Shown: positions 1-8,578 of the stretch, piece by piece
Position numbering within the stretch: the first letter of the stretch is position 1
Layout of the letters: each line of letters begins with the position of its first letter
Source: Sulfitobacter sp. SK011
GTDB taxonomy: Bacteria; Pseudomonadota; Alphaproteobacteria; Rhodobacterales; Rhodobacteraceae
Assembly: GCF_003352065.1 (NCBI RefSeq)
Contig: NZ_CP025803.1
Location: 3,650,001 to 3,714,000 of the forward strand
Direction of reading: 5' to 3'
Length of the DNA: 64,000 bases
The notes under the pieces: model-generated
Databases searched by the model: none
Seen by the model: only the letters and a program-made list of their open reading frames with translations
What the model was told of the DNA's origin: nothing
Translations under genes and position numbers: made by a program

Positions 1-92
1 CAATTCCCGATAGCAGCCAGGCAATCTACAGCAAGGCTGAGAATAAGCGCAGCCAGCAGAACCGATCCATTCAGCGCGAAATTCGGCAGCAC
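1..92 (-). CDS. Unidentified partial hydrophobic ORF after msrP
   Basis: Reading the minus strand on from the msrP stop, one frame stays open to the window edge and encodes a hydrophobic stretch (VLLAALILSLAVDCLAAIG) after a possible GTG start near 92. The usual partner of msrP, the haem membrane subunit msrQ, would be expected here, but I do not recognise its N-terminus. An ATG overlapping the msrP stop opens another frame that looks non-coding. Only about 30 codons lie inside the window, so the identity stays open. Confidence 0.25.
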   Translation of the reverse strand, partial: MLPNFALNGSVLLAALILSLAVDCLAAIGN

Positions 93-98
93 TACCCA

Positions 99-1004
99 TC
101 AGAAGTTCGCCTTGAGGTCCATACCTTCATAAAGGCCCGCCACCTCAGCTTCATACCCATTGAACATCAGCGTCGGCACGCGCTTTGAAAAAAGACCGCC
201 CCCGACGGGCCGTTCGCTGGCCTGAGACCAACGTGGGTGACTGACTTCTGGGTTCACATTACTATAGAACCCATATTCACGCGCATTCGCTTTGTTCCAG
301 CTTGTCGGCGGCTCTTTGTCCGTCAGCGTGATCCTGACAATCGACTTGATCGACTTGAACCCGTATTTCCAAGGCACCACCAAACGCAGCGGCGCACCAT
401 TCTGGTTTGGAATGTCCTTGCCGTAAATGCCGGTCGCCATGATCGTCAACGGATGCATCGCCTCATCAAGGCGCAGGCCTTCGACGTAGGGCCAGTCCAG
501 CACCGGATACCGAACGCCGGGCATCTCGTCGGGCCGCAGTGCAGTTTCGAACGCCACATATTTCGCGCCCGACTGAACACCGGCCAAATTCAGCAGATCG
601 GCCAGTTCAAAACCATTCCACGGGATCACCATCGACCATGCCTCGACACAGCGGAAACGGTAAATGCGTTCCTCGATGGTCATCGCTTTCATGATGTCCT
701 CAAACGCATAGGCCCCCGGTTTGTCGACCAGACCGTTAATCTCAACCGTCCAGGGCGCGGTCACAAGGGATCCGGCATTGGCGGCGGGATCTGTTTTTCC
801 GGTGCCAAATTCATAATAGTTGTTGTACTGCGTGATGTCTTCATAGGCATTCGGCTCAAGTGCCTCTTGTGCCTGTATCGATCCACCAATGCTGGCCAAC
901 CCCGCCGCGGCAGCACCACCCGCCATCAGTTGACGGCGATTGAGAAAAGCCTGCTCTGGCGTAACGTCACTGTCTTTTAACGTGTTGATCCAACGATTGG
1001 CCAT
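99..1004 (-). CDS. msrP: Protein-methionine-sulfoxide reductase catalytic subunit MsrP
   Basis: Periplasmic molybdoenzyme that reduces methionine sulfoxide in oxidised envelope proteins. The 301-residue product starts with a twin-arginine signal (RR at 23-24 followed by [16 protein letters not shown]) for export of the folded, cofactor-loaded protein. The sulfite-oxidase-type Mo-pterin fold follows, and the molybdenum-ligand cysteine is Cys119 in [14 protein letters not shown]. Length matches the YedY/MsrP family. The gene is divergent from the DUF302 gene with a 123-base shared upstream region. In most genomes it is paired with msrQ; the sequence after its stop does not clearly show msrQ. 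Family assignment is firm; substrate role is from family knowledge. Confidence 0.93.
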   Translation of the reverse strand: MANRWINTLKDSDVTPEQAFLNRRQLMAGGAAAAGLASIGGSIQAQEALEPNAYEDITQYNNYYEFGTGKTDPAANAGSLVTAPWTVEINGLVDKPGAYAFEDIMKAMTIEERIYRFRCVEAWSMVIPWNGFELADLLNLAGVQSGAKYVAFETALRPDEMPGVRYPVLDWPYVEGLRLDEAMHPLTIMATGIYGKDIPNQNGAPLRLVVPWKYGFKSIKSIVRITLTDKEPPTSWNKANAREYGFYSNVNPEVSHPRWSQASERPVGGGLFSKRVPTLMFNGYEAEVAGLYEGMDLKANF

Positions 1005-1127
1005 GGGACGCTCCTTAATGTATTATCTGTAAGTAGTGCCGCTGCTCTGCTCCACCAAACCAATTCGGCGCACATTTCAGGCAGCACACTCAATTGTTAG
1101 AATAGCGCCATCATTAGGGAAATCATC

Positions 1128-1565
1128 ATGAACCGCCTCATTTATGCTGCTGCACTTGCCTTTGCCCTGCCTGCATTCGCGGACGATCTGATCACCTACA
1201 CCACAGACCAAAGTTTTGATGATGTTGTATTTGGCGTTGAAAACGCCATCATCGACCAGGGTCTAATCGCCGAGAACGTCAGCCATGTCGGCGAGATGCT
1301 GGAACGCACACGAGATGATGTCGGATCAGACGTTGTCTTGTTTGAGGCAGCCGAGGTCTTCAGCTTTTGCTCTGCGACAGTGTCGCGCAAGGTGATGGAG
1401 GCTGACGTGATGAACATCCGGTTTTGTCCCTACAACATCTTCGTGATGCAACTCCCGGACAGCGATATGGTCACCATCGGATATCGCAGCTTTCCTGACG
1501 GGGCGATGCAAGATGTGCAGGCCTTGCTGGACGCCATAGCCAGATCCGCGATCGGACAAGAATAG
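1128..1565 (+). CDS. DUF302 domain protein, exported
   Basis: A 145-residue protein with a Sec signal peptide (MNRLIYAAALAFALPAFA, cleavage after about residue 18) followed by a single DUF302 domain. The characteristic core is FCSATVSRKVMEADVMNIRF followed by CPYNIFV, as in the TT1751-like fold. Family members are small periplasmic or cytoplasmic proteins of unknown biochemical role. It is alone on the plus strand, divergent from msrP, so shared regulation by oxidative conditions is possible but not shown. The start is chosen because the signal peptide begins there and the upstream sequence aggga gives a weak ribosome site. Confidence 0.8.
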   Translation: MNRLIYAAALAFALPAFADDLITYTTDQSFDDVVFGVENAIIDQGLIAENVSHVGEMLERTRDDVGSDVVLFEAAEVFSFCSATVSRKVMEADVMNIRFCPYNIFVMQLPDSDMVTIGYRSFPDGAMQDVQALLDAIARSAIGQE

Positions 1566-1761
1566 GCACGGAACCGCACCGGATCACCCCGCTTTGATAA
1601 CTTATTTGTGAGTGGAAATTGGAATTGTGCGCGGCTTAGCGCACGTTTCGTTTTCGTCAAACGGCATCGGCAAATAACCCCGGTGAACCAAACCCTTTCG
1701 ATTGACGTATCTCTTTCAATGCTAACGCAAGCATTGTTTATCAACCTCTGAGGAGAAGAAT

Positions 1762-2241
1762 ATGCTACGTTCAACAACACTCGCACTTACCGTTGCCACA
1801 CTGATGGGAACAACCGCTTTGGCTGATGGCCACGCCAAAGACATCGTAGATACTGCCGGCGCGGCAGGATCGTTCACAACCCTGCTCGCCGCTGCTGAGG
1901 CTGCCGGCCTGGTCGATACACTCAAAAGCGAAGGTCCATTTACCGTTTTCGCCCCTACAGACGAGGCTTTTGCTGCCCTTCCCGAAGGCACCGTCGAAAC
2001 GCTGCTTCTGCCAGAGAATAAAGACCAGTTGGCAGCCATCCTGACCTATCACGTGATCGCTGGGAAAGTCATGTCCACAGACCTCGTCGACGACACCGAG
2101 GCGATGACCGTACAGGGCACGACAGTCATGATCGATCTGGACAATGGCGTCATGGTTGACGGCGCAACAGTGACCACCGCCGATATCGAAGCCACAAACG
2201 GCGTGATCCATGTGATCGACAAGGTGATTTTGCCCGAATAA
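1762..2241 (+). CDS. Fasciclin (FAS1) domain protein, exported
   Basis: A 159-residue secreted protein with one FAS1 domain, a fold linked to cell adhesion and surface interactions. A signal peptide (residues 1-21, ending ALADG) precedes the domain. FAS1 hallmarks are visible: [11 protein letters not shown] in the first conserved block, and the H2-like block [10 protein letters not shown], ending in [12 protein letters not shown]. Length fits a one-domain bacterial member. A strong ribosome site (gaggagaag, about 1749-1757) supports this start, and a hairpin terminator follows the stop, so the gene is monocistronic. A small palindrome (caatgct-N6-agcattg, 1717-1736) lies just upstream. The ligand is not predictable. 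Confidence 0.92.
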   Translation: MLRSTTLALTVATLMGTTALADGHAKDIVDTAGAAGSFTTLLAAAEAAGLVDTLKSEGPFTVFAPTDEAFAALPEGTVETLLLPENKDQLAAILTYHVIAGKVMSTDLVDDTEAMTVQGTTVMIDLDNGVMVDGATVTTADIEATNGVIHVIDKVILPE

Positions 2242-2276
2242 GGCACATGTCGCGACGCGGTTTCTTACCCGACCGA

Positions 2277-2314
2277 AAAAGGCCCGCCAGAAATTCTGGC
2301 GGGCCTCTTTTTCT
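2277..2314. terminator. Bidirectional intrinsic terminator, fasciclin gene / clpB
   Basis: A near-perfect inverted repeat ggcccgccag / ctggcgggcc (2281-2305) is flanked by an A run on the left and a T-rich tract on the right. It can end both the fasciclin transcript and, on the other strand, clpB. Confidence 0.92.
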
Positions 2315-2335
2315 TGTGCATATATATAGTGCCGA

Positions 2336-4951
2336 TCAATGCACCGTTGCATCATCCGGTTTGGGTTTGCTACTGGCGGCAATCCGATCGCCAATGACCA
2401 AACCATCGGCACCCGCAGTGACTTCGATTGTATCGCCATCGTGGATATCACCGGCCAACAGCATTTCTGCCAGGGGGTTTTGCAACGTACGCTGAATCAC
2501 CCGCTTTAACGGACGCGCCCCAAATACCGGGTCATACCCTTCATCTGCCAGCCAGTCCCGCGCCCCTTCATCAAGTTCAAGCACGATCTTGCGCCCGGCC
2601 AGACGCTTGAGCAAAAGCGCAAGCTGGATATCAACGATCCCTGCCATGTCGCTGCGTTGCAGCCTGTCAAAGATGATCGTCTCGTCGAGACGGTTCAGGA
2701 ACTCAGGCCGGAAATGCGCCCGGACCGCGTCCATGACATCCCGTTTTGCCTGCGCCATATCCCCACCATCGGGCAGTTGGCTCAACGCCTGCGCACCAAG
2801 GTTCGAGGTCAGGATGATCAGCGTCTGCTTGAAATCAACGGTGCGGCCCTGACCATCGGTCAGCACCCCGTCGTCAAGAACCTGCAACAGCACGTTGAAC
2901 ACATCCGGATGCGCCTTTTCGACCTCGTCAAACAGCACCACCTGATAGGGCCTGCGCCGTACCGCTTCGGTCAGCACACCGCCTTCGTCATAGCCAACAT
3001 AACCGGGAGGCGCCCCAATGAGCCGCGCGACGCTGTGTTTCTCCATGAACTCAGACATATCAATTCGTACCATGGCGTTGTCGTCGTCAAACAGGAACTC
3101 TGCCACAGCTTTGGTCAGTTCGGTCTTGCCGACGCCGGTTGGCCCAAGGAACAGGAACGATCCCAGGGGGCGGTTTTCATCGTTCAAACCCGCCCGCGCA
3201 CGACGCACCGCATCCGCAACAGCCTTCACCGCAGAATTCTGACCGATCACCCGGCCATGCAACTGCTCTTCCATGCGCAAAAGCTTGTCCCGCTCACCTT
3301 CCAGCATTTTGCCGGCAGGAATGCCTGTCCACCGCTCCACGACGCTGGCGATCTGGTCGGGACGCACCGCCTCTTCGACCATCACACCTTCTTCACGCGA
3401 TTCAGCGGCTTCCAGATCACGCTCAAGCTGGGGGATCACGCCATAAGACAGCTCACCCGCCTTGGCGAGATTGCCCTCACGCTTGGCGATGTCCAACTCA
3501 GCGCGCGCATGGTCCAGTTTTTCCTTGATGTCGCGTGCACCGGCCAGCTTGTCCCGCTCGGCCTGCCACTGTGCCGTCATCTCTGCACTGCGTTCCTGCA
3601 AACCACTCAGATCCTTTTGCAAGGTATCGAGCCGGTCCTTGGACGCCACATCATCTTCTGCTTTCAGCGCCTGTTCTTCGATCAGCAACTGCAGAATCTG
3701 ACGGTCCAGCGCATCCAGCTCTTCTGGCTTGCTATCGACTTCCATACGCAAACGGCTTGCCGCCTCGTCCATCAGGTCGATGGCTTTGTCGGGAAGAAAC
3801 CGATCCGTGATATAGCGATGGCTCAGGGTTGCTGCCGCGACCAACGCGCTGTCACTGATCCGCACACCATGATGCAGCTCGTATTTCTCCTTGATGCCGC
3901 GCAGGATTGATACGGTGTCTTCGACTGTTGGCTCCAACACCATCACAGGCTGGAAACGCCGCGCCAAAGCTGCGTCTTTCTCAACGTACTTGCGGTATTC
4001 ATCCAAAGTTGTGGCACCCACACAATGCAATTCACCACGCGCCAACGCTGGTTTCAACAAGTTCGAGGCATCCATCGCCCCTTCGCTGGCCCCTGCTCCG
4101 ACAAGCGTGTGCATTTCATCAATGAACAGGATCACCTCGCCAACGGCCTCTGTGACCTCGGTCAAGACGGCCTTGAGCCGCTCTTCAAACTCACCACGGT
4201 ATTTCGCACCGGCGATCAGTGCACCCATATCCAACGCCAACAAACGTTTGTTGCGCAAGGATTCCGGCACATCACCATCGACAATCCGCAATGCCAGTCC
4301 TTCGGCAATCGCGGTTTTACCCACGCCCGGTTCACCAATCAAAACAGGATTGTTCTTGGTCCGGCGGCTCAAGACCTGCATGGCGCGACGAATTTCCTCG
4401 TCCCGCCCGATGATGGGGTCAATTTTACCTTCCCGCGCCCGTTCAGTCAGATCAAGGCTGTATTTCTTCAGCGCCTCATACCCTTCCTCGGCTGTCGCAG
4501 TGTCCGCTGTGCGCCCCTTTCGGACATCGTTGATCGCACTGTTCAGCGCCTGGGCCGTCACATTACCTGCTTCCAACGCGGTCTTGGCACCGGATTTCAC
4601 CATGCAAAGCGCCATCAGAATGCGTTCAGCAGGGACAAAACTGTCACCAGCTTTCTTGGCCAATGCCTCGGCCTCGGCCAGTACTTTGGCGGTCGTCCCA
4701 TCCAGATAAACTTGGGCCGCATCGCCGGTCACCTTGGGCATTTTACCCATTGCCAGCGACAATGCCTCCATCACGCGACCAGGGTTACCGCCGGCAGCAG
4801 TGATCAGATTGCTGGCCAATCCCTGTTCATCGTCCAAAACTGCTTTGAGGATGTGTTCCGGGGCCAACCGTTGATGATTTTCCCGTGTGGCAATCGTCTG
4901 CGCCGCTTGAACAAAGCCGCGCGATCTTTCCGTGAACTTGCTTAGGTCCAT
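2336..4951 (-). CDS. clpB: ATP-dependent disaggregase ClpB
   Basis: Hsp104/ClpB-type AAA+ hexamer that pulls polypeptides out of aggregates together with DnaK. The 871 residues show the full architecture: Clp N-domain (1-145), first AAA+ module with Walker [10 protein letters not shown] at 206-214 and Walker B VILFIDE at 273-279, the long middle coiled coil (about 405-525) that separates ClpB from ClpA/ClpC, and the second module with Walker [10 protein letters not shown] at 603-611 and [13 protein letters not shown] sensor-2 region [10 protein letters not shown] is near the C-terminus. An AGGAGAG ribosome site precedes the ATG. A sigma32-like promoter lies upstream, so heat-shock control is expected. 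It appears monocistronic. Confidence 0.98.
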   Translation of the reverse strand: MDLSKFTERSRGFVQAAQTIATRENHQRLAPEHILKAVLDDEQGLASNLITAAGGNPGRVMEALSLAMGKMPKVTGDAAQVYLDGTTAKVLAEAEALAKKAGDSFVPAERILMALCMVKSGAKTALEAGNVTAQALNSAINDVRKGRTADTATAEEGYEALKKYSLDLTERAREGKIDPIIGRDEEIRRAMQVLSRRTKNNPVLIGEPGVGKTAIAEGLALRIVDGDVPESLRNKRLLALDMGALIAGAKYRGEFEERLKAVLTEVTEAVGEVILFIDEMHTLVGAGASEGAMDASNLLKPALARGELHCVGATTLDEYRKYVEKDAALARRFQPVMVLEPTVEDTVSILRGIKEKYELHHGVRISDSALVAAATLSHRYITDRFLPDKAIDLMDEAASRLRMEVDSKPEELDALDRQILQLLIEEQALKAEDDVASKDRLDTLQKDLSGLQERSAEMTAQWQAERDKLAGARDIKEKLDHARAELDIAKREGNLAKAGELSYGVIPQLERDLEAAESREEGVMVEEAVRPDQIASVVERWTGIPAGKMLEGERDKLLRMEEQLHGRVIGQNSAVKAVADAVRRARAGLNDENRPLGSFLFLGPTGVGKTELTKAVAEFLFDDDNAMVRIDMSEFMEKHSVARLIGAPPGYVGYDEGGVLTEAVRRRPYQVVLFDEVEKAHPDVFNVLLQVLDDGVLTDGQGRTVDFKQTLIILTSNLGAQALSQLPDGGDMAQAKRDVMDAVRAHFRPEFLNRLDETIIFDRLQRSDMAGIVDIQLALLLKRLAGRKIVLELDEGARDWLADEGYDPVFGARPLKRVIQRTLQNPLAEMLLAGDIHDGDTIEVTAGADGLVIGDRIAASSKPKPDDATVH

Positions 4952-5027
4952 GGGTCTCTCCTTTTTAAAAGCGCCGTTTCAAGATGCGCCCGCCCGGCGG
5001 CACGCATCAGTTTCGGCCTCAGGTTCG

Positions 5028-5055
5028 ATTTGGGTATTGATCACCTCGTTTCAAG
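5028..5055 (-). promoter_or_regulatory. Candidate RpoH (sigma32) promoter of clpB
   Basis: On the minus strand, CTTGAAA (5055-5049) is followed after 14 bases by CCCAAAT (5034-5028), close to the heat-shock consensus CTTGAAA-N13-15-CCCATNT. It lies about 80 bases before the clpB start, which fits a classical heat-shock gene. Confidence 0.65.
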
Positions 5056-5347
5056 AGGTTGTGAACGTAACATGTGCTGCATTTCTTGCCACTGACAGCC
5101 CGTGTATTTCGGACAACACGGATCATCAGAAAGGTCTTTAGGCAGCAATATTGCCCCAAACACACAAACATTCTAGAGCAATAAATTACTGATTTCTTTG
5201 ATCAATATCAAGTTATCCACAATGTTTCGGTATCATTGGAACTTTCTTGCGCCAATGCAGGTTAATAATTCAGACAAAGGGAAAACCAAAGCCCTATCGG
5301 AGCAGATCAACTGCTCGGCCAAAGAAACGATATATGAGGTACTCACG
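5056..5347. other. Intergenic region between clpB promoter and orphan gene
   Basis: About 290 bases with no convincing gene. It is AT-rich in the middle (5150-5230) and presumably holds the plus-strand promoter and leader of the gene at 5348. The plus frame is open from 5198, but the stretch before 5348 has no protein-like composition or ribosome site. I see no RNA gene here. Confidence 0.5.
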
Positions 5348-5662
5348 ATGCAGACCCGACCAATTCAGTTGACAGACGTCGTATACAATGCCGCCAATCA
5401 AAGCTTTGAAGCACTGTTAACGGTGCATGATGGTAAATGTTCTCGCAAATATGCCTGTGCAATCAATGCACCGATCTCGACCAGTTTTCAGGACGCTGCG
5501 GATGGATTGGCCAGACAAGCACTGCGTCGCCATAAATCCAAAGTCGGCGTTTACTCCGAGGTCAGATTTCCGGCCCCAACCCAACGCGCGGGCCGGCGCA
5601 GTTTTGATCCAATGCGCTGGTTGGAAAATCTGGCGGACCTGTCGGGCCGTCGCGCCGCATAA
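5348..5662 (+). CDS. Conserved orphan protein of unknown function (104 aa)
   Basis: The start at 5348 is chosen because gaggt (5336-5340) sits 7 bases before ATG; an upstream in-frame start at 5198 would add about 50 residues of poor composition without a ribosome site. The 104-residue product has no signal peptide or membrane segment. The first 60 residues look like a small beta-rich domain (LTDVVYNAANQSFEALLTVH) and the C-terminal part is basic with several arginines (RAGRRSFDPMRWLENLADLS). I recall similar short proteins only from Rhodobacterales, without a function. A terminator follows at 5720. Confidence 0.7.
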   Translation: MQTRPIQLTDVVYNAANQSFEALLTVHDGKCSRKYACAINAPISTSFQDAADGLARQALRRHKSKVGVYSEVRFPAPTQRAGRRSFDPMRWLENLADLSGRRAA

Positions 5663-5719
5663 AGATATTCCCCGACCCCAATTCAGTTTCGTTTGCCTGC
5701 CCGAACGTTGCTGACCCTC

Positions 5720-5754
5720 ACCCGGATCCCGCCCAAGGCGCGTTCCGGGTTTTT
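5720..5754 (+). terminator. Intrinsic terminator after the 104-aa gene
   Basis: Inverted repeat acccgga (5720-5726) / tccgggt (5744-5750) closes a 17-base loop and runs into ttttt. It separates the small upstream gene from pyrF. Confidence 0.75.
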
Positions 5755-5826
5755 CTTTGATGGACTTGGCCGTCGCCCCGGCGTACTGCAGGATCGTTTG
5801 AATTCTTACTGCAGGAGCCTGCCCAA

Positions 5827-6543
5827 ATGTCCGATGACCGCCTGATTGTCGCCCTTGACGTTCCCCATGCTGTTGCGGGGCTCGAACTTGCCACGAAACT
5901 TGGCGATAGTGTCAGTTTCTACAAGATCGGTCTGGGGATGCTGACGGGCGGCGGACTGGCCCTCGCCAATGAGCTGAAGCAAGAACATGGCAAACGCATA
6001 TTCCTGGATATGAAGCTGTTTGATATCGGTACCACGGTAGAAGCTGCTGTGCGCGGCTTGGCCCAGTTTGATCTGGATTTCCTGACCGTACATGGCGATC
6101 CGAATGTTGTGAATGCCGCCAAACAGGGCGCTGCCGGTTCGGATCTAAAGATCCTTGCCGTGACAATCCTGACGTCGCTCGACCGCGCGGATCTGGATGC
6201 GGCACTGATCCAACCGGGAGACCTGGCAGATCTGGTTCTGACCCGCGCAGATCGGGCCTTTGACGCAGGTGCCGACGGCGTCATCGCCTCTCCGCAAGAG
6301 GCCGCCGCCATTCGTGCCTTGCCGCAGGCGGCGGGCAAGTTGATCGTGACCCCCGGCGTACGCCCGGCAGGCGCAGAATTGGGTGATCAAAAACGTGTAG
6401 CCACACCAGCCAAGGCGATTGCCAGTGGCGCAGATCATGTGGTTGTCGGCCGCCCGGTTTGGCAATCTGATGATCCGTTGTCGGCAGCTCAGGCGATTGT
6501 CGCTGAAATGCTGTCACCGCAGGCGCAAAGCCCAAACCGCTGA
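5827..6543 (+). CDS. pyrF: Orotidine 5'-phosphate decarboxylase
   Basis: Catalyses the last step of UMP synthesis, OMP to UMP plus CO2, in the cytoplasm. The 238-residue TIM-barrel shows the short group I signature: VALDVP at the N-terminus with the first substrate-binding aspartate, and the catalytic D-x-K-x-x-D network in FLDMKLFDIGTTV. The phosphate-binding end is visible as TPGVRPAG and VVVGRPVW. Length is normal. An aggag ribosome site lies 10 bases before ATG. The gene stands alone between two terminator hairpins, unlike operonic pyrF in enterobacteria. Confidence 0.97.
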   Translation: MSDDRLIVALDVPHAVAGLELATKLGDSVSFYKIGLGMLTGGGLALANELKQEHGKRIFLDMKLFDIGTTVEAAVRGLAQFDLDFLTVHGDPNVVNAAKQGAAGSDLKILAVTILTSLDRADLDAALIQPGDLADLVLTRADRAFDAGADGVIASPQEAAAIRALPQAAGKLIVTPGVRPAGAELGDQKRVATPAKAIASGADHVVVGRPVWQSDDPLSAAQAIVAEMLSPQAQSPNR

Positions 6544-6689
6544 CAGGTCTTAGAGTCGATCCGGCGACTTAACGCCCTCTGCGGCCCGTTCTGTCACACA
6601 GCAGCGCGGCTCAATCCGACCAATTCAACCTAAGACTGTAACAAATACACCACAAACGCCGGCTCTACAGCAGGTTCAGGTATTCCTGA

Positions 6690-6800
6690 CTATGTCATAG
6701 GACGTCCCCGTGCTAGCGTTACCCTAGGTGATACTCCCCGACGAACTGGTTCTTCCTGATGTTCGTCACCTCCCCCCGCTTAACGCAGCGGGGGGCTTTC
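6690..6800 (+). ncRNA. Candidate small RNA with anti-SD-like loop between pyrF and the Nudix gene
   Basis: The 261-base gap after pyrF has no coding frame but ends in two adjacent stem-loops. The first is gacgaac (6740-6746) / gttcgtc (6761-6767) with a pyrimidine-rich loop (tggttcttcctgat). It is followed by a single-stranded cacctcccc segment and a GC hairpin ccccccgct / agcgggggg (6772-6795). This layout resembles trans-acting small RNAs with C-rich target-binding loops. I cannot define its 5' end or promoter, so it could instead be only a pyrF 3' tail. Confidence 0.3.
6772..6798 (+). terminator. GC hairpin, terminator-like
   Basis: Perfect 9-bp stem ccccccgct (6772-6780) / agcgggggg (6787-6795) with a 6-base loop, followed by ctttctg. 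The T-tract is short, so it may be a weak terminator for pyrF or the 3' end of the possible small RNA. Confidence 0.55.
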
Positions 6801-6804
6801 TGCA

Positions 6805-7239
6805 TCAGGGCGGATCGCAGGCTTCACCTTCCAGATATCCCCGCAACCGATTCTGAAATGATGGGATGGCTTTGGGATGGGCCAGAAATTCTGTAATGCT
6901 CATCAGTGACCAGCGTTGCCCTTCATCCCCAAAAACCACCTCCGCCGCCGTCGCCGGTGGCAACTTGGCGACAAAGAACCATTTAAGACAGCCGTCTTCA
7001 TGGAAGGCCTTTCGCCAGATGACAGATGTGTCTGAGACGTGCAGGCCCAATTCTTCGTGGCACTCACGCAGCGCACATTCCAAAGGCCCCTCGTCCCCTT
7101 CGCGACCCCCGCCGGGCAAATCCCAGTACCCCGCATATGGCAGACCCGGTGTGTCATCACGCAAAATTGCCAGAAGGTCATCGTCCAGAAGCAAGGCCAG
7201 TTTGGCCCCGTCAAAGGGGGTGGGTTCTGCCATGTTCAA
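6805..7239 (-). CDS. Nudix hydrolase
   Basis: Cytoplasmic pyrophosphohydrolase of 144 residues that should cleave a nucleoside diphosphate linked to another moiety. The Nudix box G-x5-E-x7-R-E-x2-E-E-x-G is complete around residues 50-72 (GGGREGDEGPLECALRE then CHEELGL), so it is probably active. The substrate cannot be read from the box. The gene is divergent from dinB with only 42 bases between starts, containing a perfect palindrome. Neighbourhood to a translesion polymerase suggests, but does not show, a nucleotide-pool sanitising role. Confidence 0.9.
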   Translation of the reverse strand: MNMAEPTPFDGAKLALLLDDDLLAILRDDTPGLPYAGYWDLPGGGREGDEGPLECALRECHEELGLHVSDTSVIWRKAFHEDGCLKWFFVAKLPPATAAEVVFGDEGQRWSLMSITEFLAHPKAIPSFQNRLRGYLEGEACDPP

Positions 7240-7251
7240 TCTCCTCTCGAT

Positions 7252-7266
7252 TGATTAGACTAATCA
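7252..7266. promoter_or_regulatory. Perfect palindrome between Nudix gene and dinB, possible operator
   Basis: TGATTAGACTAATCA is a 7-bp dyad around a single central base, placed in the 42-base gap between two divergent starts. Its position fits an operator or overlapping promoter control site for both genes. It does not match the GTTC-N7-GTTC LexA site of alphaproteobacteria. Confidence 0.45.
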
Positions 7267-7281
7267 CAGGTTCATGACGAA

Positions 7282-8547
7282 ATGGTATCTAAAATGGCCG
7301 CCCTCTGCCGCGATTGCCTTGCCGAAGTTTCCGCTGTGCGCCGGTGCCCTGTCTGCACAAGCCCCCGGATCCTGTCCCATCCCGAGCTTTTTGATCTTTC
7401 CATTGCCCATATGGATTGCGATGCCTTTTATGCTTCTGTCGAAAAACGCGACAATCCCGCCCTGAACGGCAAGCCGGTGATCATTGGCGGCGGACGGCGC
7501 GGTGTCGTGTCGACCGCCTGCTATGTCGCGCGTATTCGCGGGGTCCGGTCCGCGATGCCGATGTTTCAGGCGCTCAAGCTCTGCCCGGATGCCGTGATCA
7601 TCAAACCCCGCATGGATGCCTATGTCGAAGCATCCCGTGCTATCCGCGCGATGATGGAAGAACTGACCCCTGCCATCGAACCGCTGTCACTGGACGAGGC
7701 GTTTTTGGATATGAGCGGGACTGCGCGGCTGCATGGTGCGCCACCCGCCGTGATGCTGGCCGGTCTGGTGCGCCGCATGAAGGATGAGCTTGGGCTAACC
7801 GGGTCGATTGGGTTGAGCCACAACAAATTTCTGGCCAAGGTGGCTTCAGATTTGGACAAACCACATGGGTTTTCGGTCATCGGTGCCGCTGAGACGGCGG
7901 ATTTCCTGCGGGAAAAACCGGTTCGGATGATCTGGGGCGTCGGAGCCGCGACACAGACATCTCTCGACAAGGCGGGCATTCGCACCTTCTCTGACCTGCT
8001 GCGCTGGGAAAAGACCGATCTGATCGCGCGATTTGGCGGCATGGGGGATCGGCTTTGGCATCTGGCACGGGGGCAGGACCGGCGCAGGGTGTCGTCACAT
8101 GAGCCGGTAAAGTCGATCAGCAAGGAGACCACATTCAACGACGACACCTCTGACCGAGACATTCTGGATGGCCACATCTGGCGGCTGTCTGAACAGGTTG
8201 CCGACCGCGCCAAAGCCAAGGCATTGGCCGGTCGCGTCGTCACCCTCAAACTCAAACGGTCTGATTTCACCCAATTGACACGCCGCGTGTCCCTGCACGA
8301 CCCGACCCAACTGGCAGACCGCATTTACCGAACCGCGCGCGCCTTGTTTGATCAGTTGGATGATCCGGGCCCTTACCGGCTGATCGGCTGCGGCATTTCC
8401 GACCTCAGCAGTCCCGAAGGCGCGGACCTTGCCGGGGATTTGCTGGATCCAAACGCCGAAAAGCGCAGCAATGCGGAACGCGCGACCGATGCCATTCGCA
8501 CCCGATTCGGGACCAAGGCAATCGTAAAGGGCCGCGCCCTGCGATAG
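7282..8547 (+). CDS. dinB: DNA polymerase IV (DinB), with N-terminal zinc-ribbon-like extension
   Basis: Y-family translesion polymerase that copies damaged DNA. The catalytic core starts near residue 41: Asp45 in HMDCDAFYASVE with the adjacent Tyr50 steric gate, and Asp138-Glu139 in SLDEAFLDMSG. A helix-hairpin-helix/thumb region (IWGVGAATQTSLDKAG) and little-finger domain follow. Unusual is a 40-residue extension with Cys9, Cys12, Cys22 and Cys25 spaced as a zinc ribbon. The length of 421 exceeds the usual 350-ish because of this and a C-terminal tail. ATG 7294 (start MAALCRDC) is an alternative start that keeps all cysteines. No beta-clamp motif was confidently placed. Confidence 0.93.
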   Translation: MVSKMAALCRDCLAEVSAVRRCPVCTSPRILSHPELFDLSIAHMDCDAFYASVEKRDNPALNGKPVIIGGGRRGVVSTACYVARIRGVRSAMPMFQALKLCPDAVIIKPRMDAYVEASRAIRAMMEELTPAIEPLSLDEAFLDMSGTARLHGAPPAVMLAGLVRRMKDELGLTGSIGLSHNKFLAKVASDLDKPHGFSVIGAAETADFLREKPVRMIWGVGAATQTSLDKAGIRTFSDLLRWEKTDLIARFGGMGDRLWHLARGQDRRRVSSHEPVKSISKETTFNDDTSDRDILDGHIWRLSEQVADRAKAKALAGRVVTLKLKRSDFTQLTRRVSLHDPTQLADRIYRTARALFDQLDDPGPYRLIGCGISDLSSPEGADLAGDLLDPNAEKRSNAERATDAIRTRFGTKAIVKGRALR

Positions 8548-8578
8548 CCGCGCTCAGGGAAAATGCACCTAAGGAACG

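Noticed and set aside
237..980. Long open frame on the plus strand inside msrP
   Set aside because: Shadow of msrP; composition is improbable (many Arg/His/Cys) and no ribosome site is present.
1702..1736. TTGACG plus a palindrome before the fasciclin gene as promoter/operator
   Set aside because: No -10 at the right distance could be found, so I note the palindrome but do not annotate a promoter.
2657..3910. A 417-codon plus-strand frame within clpB
   Set aside because: Antisense shadow of clpB; amino-acid composition is not protein-like and the clpB domains are unambiguous.
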